A DNA stretch of 6,975 nucleotides. It comes from an uncultured Clostridia bacterium. Lineage in GTDB: Bacteria; Bacillota; Clostridia; UBA1381. How positions within the stretch are numbered: the stretch's first letter is position 1; the number at the start of each line of letters is the position of its first letter. Position numbers and translations under genes: made by a program. Below the pieces are notes generated by a model. It had not been told where the DNA came from and did not search any database. It was given only the letters and a program-made list of their open reading frames with translations. Positions 5,062-6,975 of this stretch are shown in pieces. The DNA is taken from contig CAJTPP010000054.1 in the NCBI GenBank assembly GCA_910578235.1, positions 10,600 to 17,574 on the forward strand. The letters are read 5' to 3'.

Positions 5062-6783
5062 TCAGCTGTTATACAGCCTTGTATAAAACCCGTTCTTTTT
5101 AAGCAGTTCATTGTGTGTTCCCTGCTCAACAATGCGTCCCCTGTCCATAACAAGAATTAAATCGGCTTCACGTATCGTTGAAAGACGATGCGCAATAATA
5201 AAACTCGTCCGTCCTTCCATCATCTTCAAAAACGCCTTCTGTATTCTTTGCTCTGTCATTGTGTCTACATTCGATGTCGCCTCGTCAAGAATAAGCGCCT
5301 CGGGATTGGAAAGCATCGCCCGCGCAATAGTCAATAGCTGCTTCTGACCACCCGAAAGATTTCCGCCGTCTTCCGTTATCATCGTGTCGTAACCGTCAGG
5401 CAGACGCTTTATAAAGCCGTGCGCCGACGCGGCCTTCGCCGCCTCGATAACCTCCTCGTCTGTCGCTCCCTCCTTGCCGTAGGCTATATTTTCCTTAACC
5501 GTTCCCGTAAACAGCCATGTGTCCTGCAATACCATACCGAAATTCCTGCGCAGACTGTCACGCTGTACCTCGTCTATATTCTGGCCGTCAACAAGTATTT
5601 TCCCCTTGTCCACGCCATAAAAGTTCATGAGCAAATTGACAATGGTTGTCTTGCCCGCGCCTGTCGGACCAACAATAGCAACGCGCTGTCCGGGCTTCGC
5701 TGTAATATTAAGATCTTTAATAAGCTCTGTTTTTTTGTCATACGAAAAATCAACATTTGAAAATGTAACCTCACCTCCGCCTACTTTTAGCTCGGGAAGA
5801 TTTTCATCACTTTTCTCCGGCTCAATATCGCCGAGAGCGAATATTCTTGCCGCGGCCGCCTGAGCAGACTGAAGCTGTGTGAGAATACTTGTCATGTCAT
5901 TAATCGGTCTCGCAAACTGCGTGGCATAAATAAGAAAGCTTGATATAATACCAACGCTCAAATGACCCGCCAGCGCGGCCAGTCCGCCGAGCACGCCGAC
6001 TGAAATATACGCGAGATTATTTATATAACGGGTTGTCGGATTTACAAGCGACGAATAAAACTGCGCCTTCTGCCCGCAGTCGTACAGACGGCTGTTTATC
6101 TCCCCGAACACGCCCGCGCTTCTGTCCTCATAACCGAACGCCTTTACTACCTTTAGATTACCTACTATTTCCGACACATATCCGTTCAGTTCGCCTGTCG
6201 TCTGAGCCTGCAAGCGGAACATCTTTCCTGAATTGGTGGCAATCGCCTTTGAAATAAATATACATAATATTGTTATAACTATTACGCAAAGCGTAATTTT
6301 CCAGTTGAGCAAAAACATCAGCACGAGCGAGCCTATTACTGTTACCAATCCGGAAAACAACTGTGTTATTCCCTGTAAAAGACCGTCTGACACGGCGTCA
6401 ATATCATTTGTCAGACGGCTGATTATGTCGCCGTGCGAATGTCCGTCAAAAAATTTCAGCGGCAGACGCGATATATTTTCAAACGCGTCATTACGCATTC
6501 TTTCGATAGTGCGGTTTGAAAGCGAGCTTGTAAAAACCGTCATAATCCATGTGAACAGAGCGTTTAGCAGATATACCGCAAACAGTATCAGCGAGAATTT
6601 TATCACCATCGGAAAATCCACATCACCCTCGCCGCGTATAAAATCAATCGCGCGTCCCGAAATATACGGTGCGGCAAGCATGAACAGGTTTGCCAGAAGC
6701 GCGGCGATTATCAGCAATATCAGATACTTTTTATGCGCGGCAACATACGCATAAAGCTTTGAAAGAGTATTATTTTTCTTCAT
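5062..6783 (-). CDS. ABC exporter subunit, fused transmembrane and ATPase domains (heterodimer partner B)
   Basis: A 573-residue half-transporter of type IV (ABCB-like) exporter architecture that couples ATP hydrolysis to export of an unknown substrate across the cytoplasmic membrane. The N-terminal region has six likely membrane helices (about 20-42, 62-84, 138-160, 162-184, 250-273, 277-298). The ATPase domain follows: A-loop Y348, Walker A GPTGAGKTT (372-380), Q-loop Q420, signature LSGGQ (476-480), Walker B LILDE (497-501, catalytic E501), D-loop 'SNVD', switch H532. All catalytic residues are intact. The ATG at 6783 is chosen because AAGGTGA lies 5 nt upstream and 'MKKNNTLSKLYAYVAAHKKYL' is a typical exporter start; an ATG 26 codons upstream would greatly lengthen the overlap with the partner gene. 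Its start overlaps the upstream partner by 14 nt, implying coupled translation. Multidrug, lipid or peptide substrates are all possible. Confidence 0.96.
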   Translation of the reverse strand: MKKNNTLSKLYAYVAAHKKYLILLIIAALLANLFMLAAPYISGRAIDFIRGEGDVDFPMVIKFSLILFAVYLLNALFTWIMTVFTSSLSNRTIERMRNDAFENISRLPLKFFDGHSHGDIISRLTNDIDAVSDGLLQGITQLFSGLVTVIGSLVLMFLLNWKITLCVIVITILCIFISKAIATNSGKMFRLQAQTTGELNGYVSEIVGNLKVVKAFGYEDRSAGVFGEINSRLYDCGQKAQFYSSLVNPTTRYINNLAYISVGVLGGLAALAGHLSVGIISSFLIYATQFARPINDMTSILTQLQSAQAAAARIFALGDIEPEKSDENLPELKVGGGEVTFSNVDFSYDKKTELIKDLNITAKPGQRVAIVGPTGAGKTTIVNLLMNFYGVDKGKILVDGQNIDEVQRDSLRRNFGMVLQDTWLFTGTVKENIAYGKEGATDEEVIEAAKAASAHGFIKRLPDGYDTMITEDGGNLSGGQKQLLTIARAMLSNPEALILDEATSNVDTMTEQRIQKAFLKMMEGRTSFIIAHRLSTIREADLILVMDRGRIVEQGTHNELLKKNGFYTRLYNS

Positions 6784-6975
6784 TATCGTCACCTTCTTCC
6801 ATCTGTTCCTGCGAATAGCATATCTCCCTGTAAATTTCACAGCTTCTAACCAACTCGGCATGCGTTCCCAGACCTACAATTTCACCGTCGTCCATAACGG
6901 CGATCCTGTCCGCATCCTTAACGGAATTAACACGCTGAGACACAATTATAACCGTCTGACTGTCCGTATTATCCT
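6770..6975 (-). CDS. ABC exporter subunit, C-terminal part of ATPase domain (heterodimer partner A, partial)
   Basis: Only the last 67 residues are in the window; the 5' part lies beyond the right edge. The visible part runs 'TVIIVSQRVNSVKDADRIAVMDDGEIVGLGTHAELV', the switch region and end of an ABC ATPase domain, followed by a charged tail 'EQMEEGDDNEEK'. The switch position carries Gln (Q13 of the fragment, codon 6935-6937) instead of His. This is common in one member of heterodimeric ABC exporters such as TM287/TM288 or LmrCD, where one ATP site is degenerate. The 14-nt overlap with the intact subunit downstream supports assembly as an obligate pair. Walker A, signature and membrane domain cannot be checked here. 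Confidence 0.93.
   Translation of the reverse strand, partial: DNTDSQTVIIVSQRVNSVKDADRIAVMDDGEIVGLGTHAELVRSCEIYREICYSQEQMEEGDDNEEK

Noticed and set aside
6784..6861. Upstream ATG adding 26 residues to the ABC exporter
   Set aside because: It would overlap the partner gene by 92 nt, the extra residues are unlike exporter N-termini, and the ATG at 6783 has its own Shine-Dalgarno.

Overview
The window looks like a chromosomal segment from a low-to-moderate-GC Clostridia member of the Firmicutes (Bacillota). The grounds are strong AGGAGG-type ribosome binding sites, sigma-A-type promoters, intrinsic terminators with TTCG loops and long T-runs, and protein sequences that read closest to Bacillus/Clostridia relatives. 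Species cannot be fixed from the sequence alone. Nothing marks it as a mobile island: there is no transposase, integrase, CRISPR array, tRNA or rRNA.

Layout. Bases 1-2263 (minus strand) hold a two-gene unit: a clear promoter, a YkpA/YbiT-type ABC-F ATPase, and a partial gene joined to it by a TAATG stop/start overlap. The partial gene resembles the ThyX fold but lacks the ThyX signature residues. Bases 2305-3165 (minus) encode an AraC-family regulator with an N-terminal cupin. It diverges from nfo (3427-4260, plus), an endonuclease IV with all nine expected metal ligands. The 261-bp divergent region has a promoter for each direction and several small inverted repeats. nfo ends in a good intrinsic terminator.

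Bases 4261-4762 are a 500-bp gene-free stretch with unusual structure. It contains a perfect 18-bp inverted repeat (4475-4513) preceded by a second small hairpin, then a 112-nt imperfect inverted repeat (4563-4674), then a strong GC-rich terminator (4694-4719). Only 27 bases after that terminator lies the strong Shine-Dalgarno of a small acidic 85-residue protein (4763-5020) of unknown function. The order structured element, terminator, ribosome binding site, small ORF suggests either a regulated leader (attenuation) or an independent small RNA beside a small protein gene.

Bases 5019-5058 form an 18-bp bidirectional terminator shared with the convergent minus-strand unit. That unit is a heterodimeric ABC exporter: a complete transmembrane-ATPase subunit (5062-6783), overlapped by 14 nt by the C-terminal end of its partner (6770-6975, 5' part outside the window). 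The partner has Gln in place of the switch His.

The genes do not form one pathway: they cover translation-associated ATPase function, base-excision repair, transcriptional regulation and export. The most interesting material is the 4440-5020 region and the ABC-F protein, in which all visible degenerate residues fall in the same composite ATP site.
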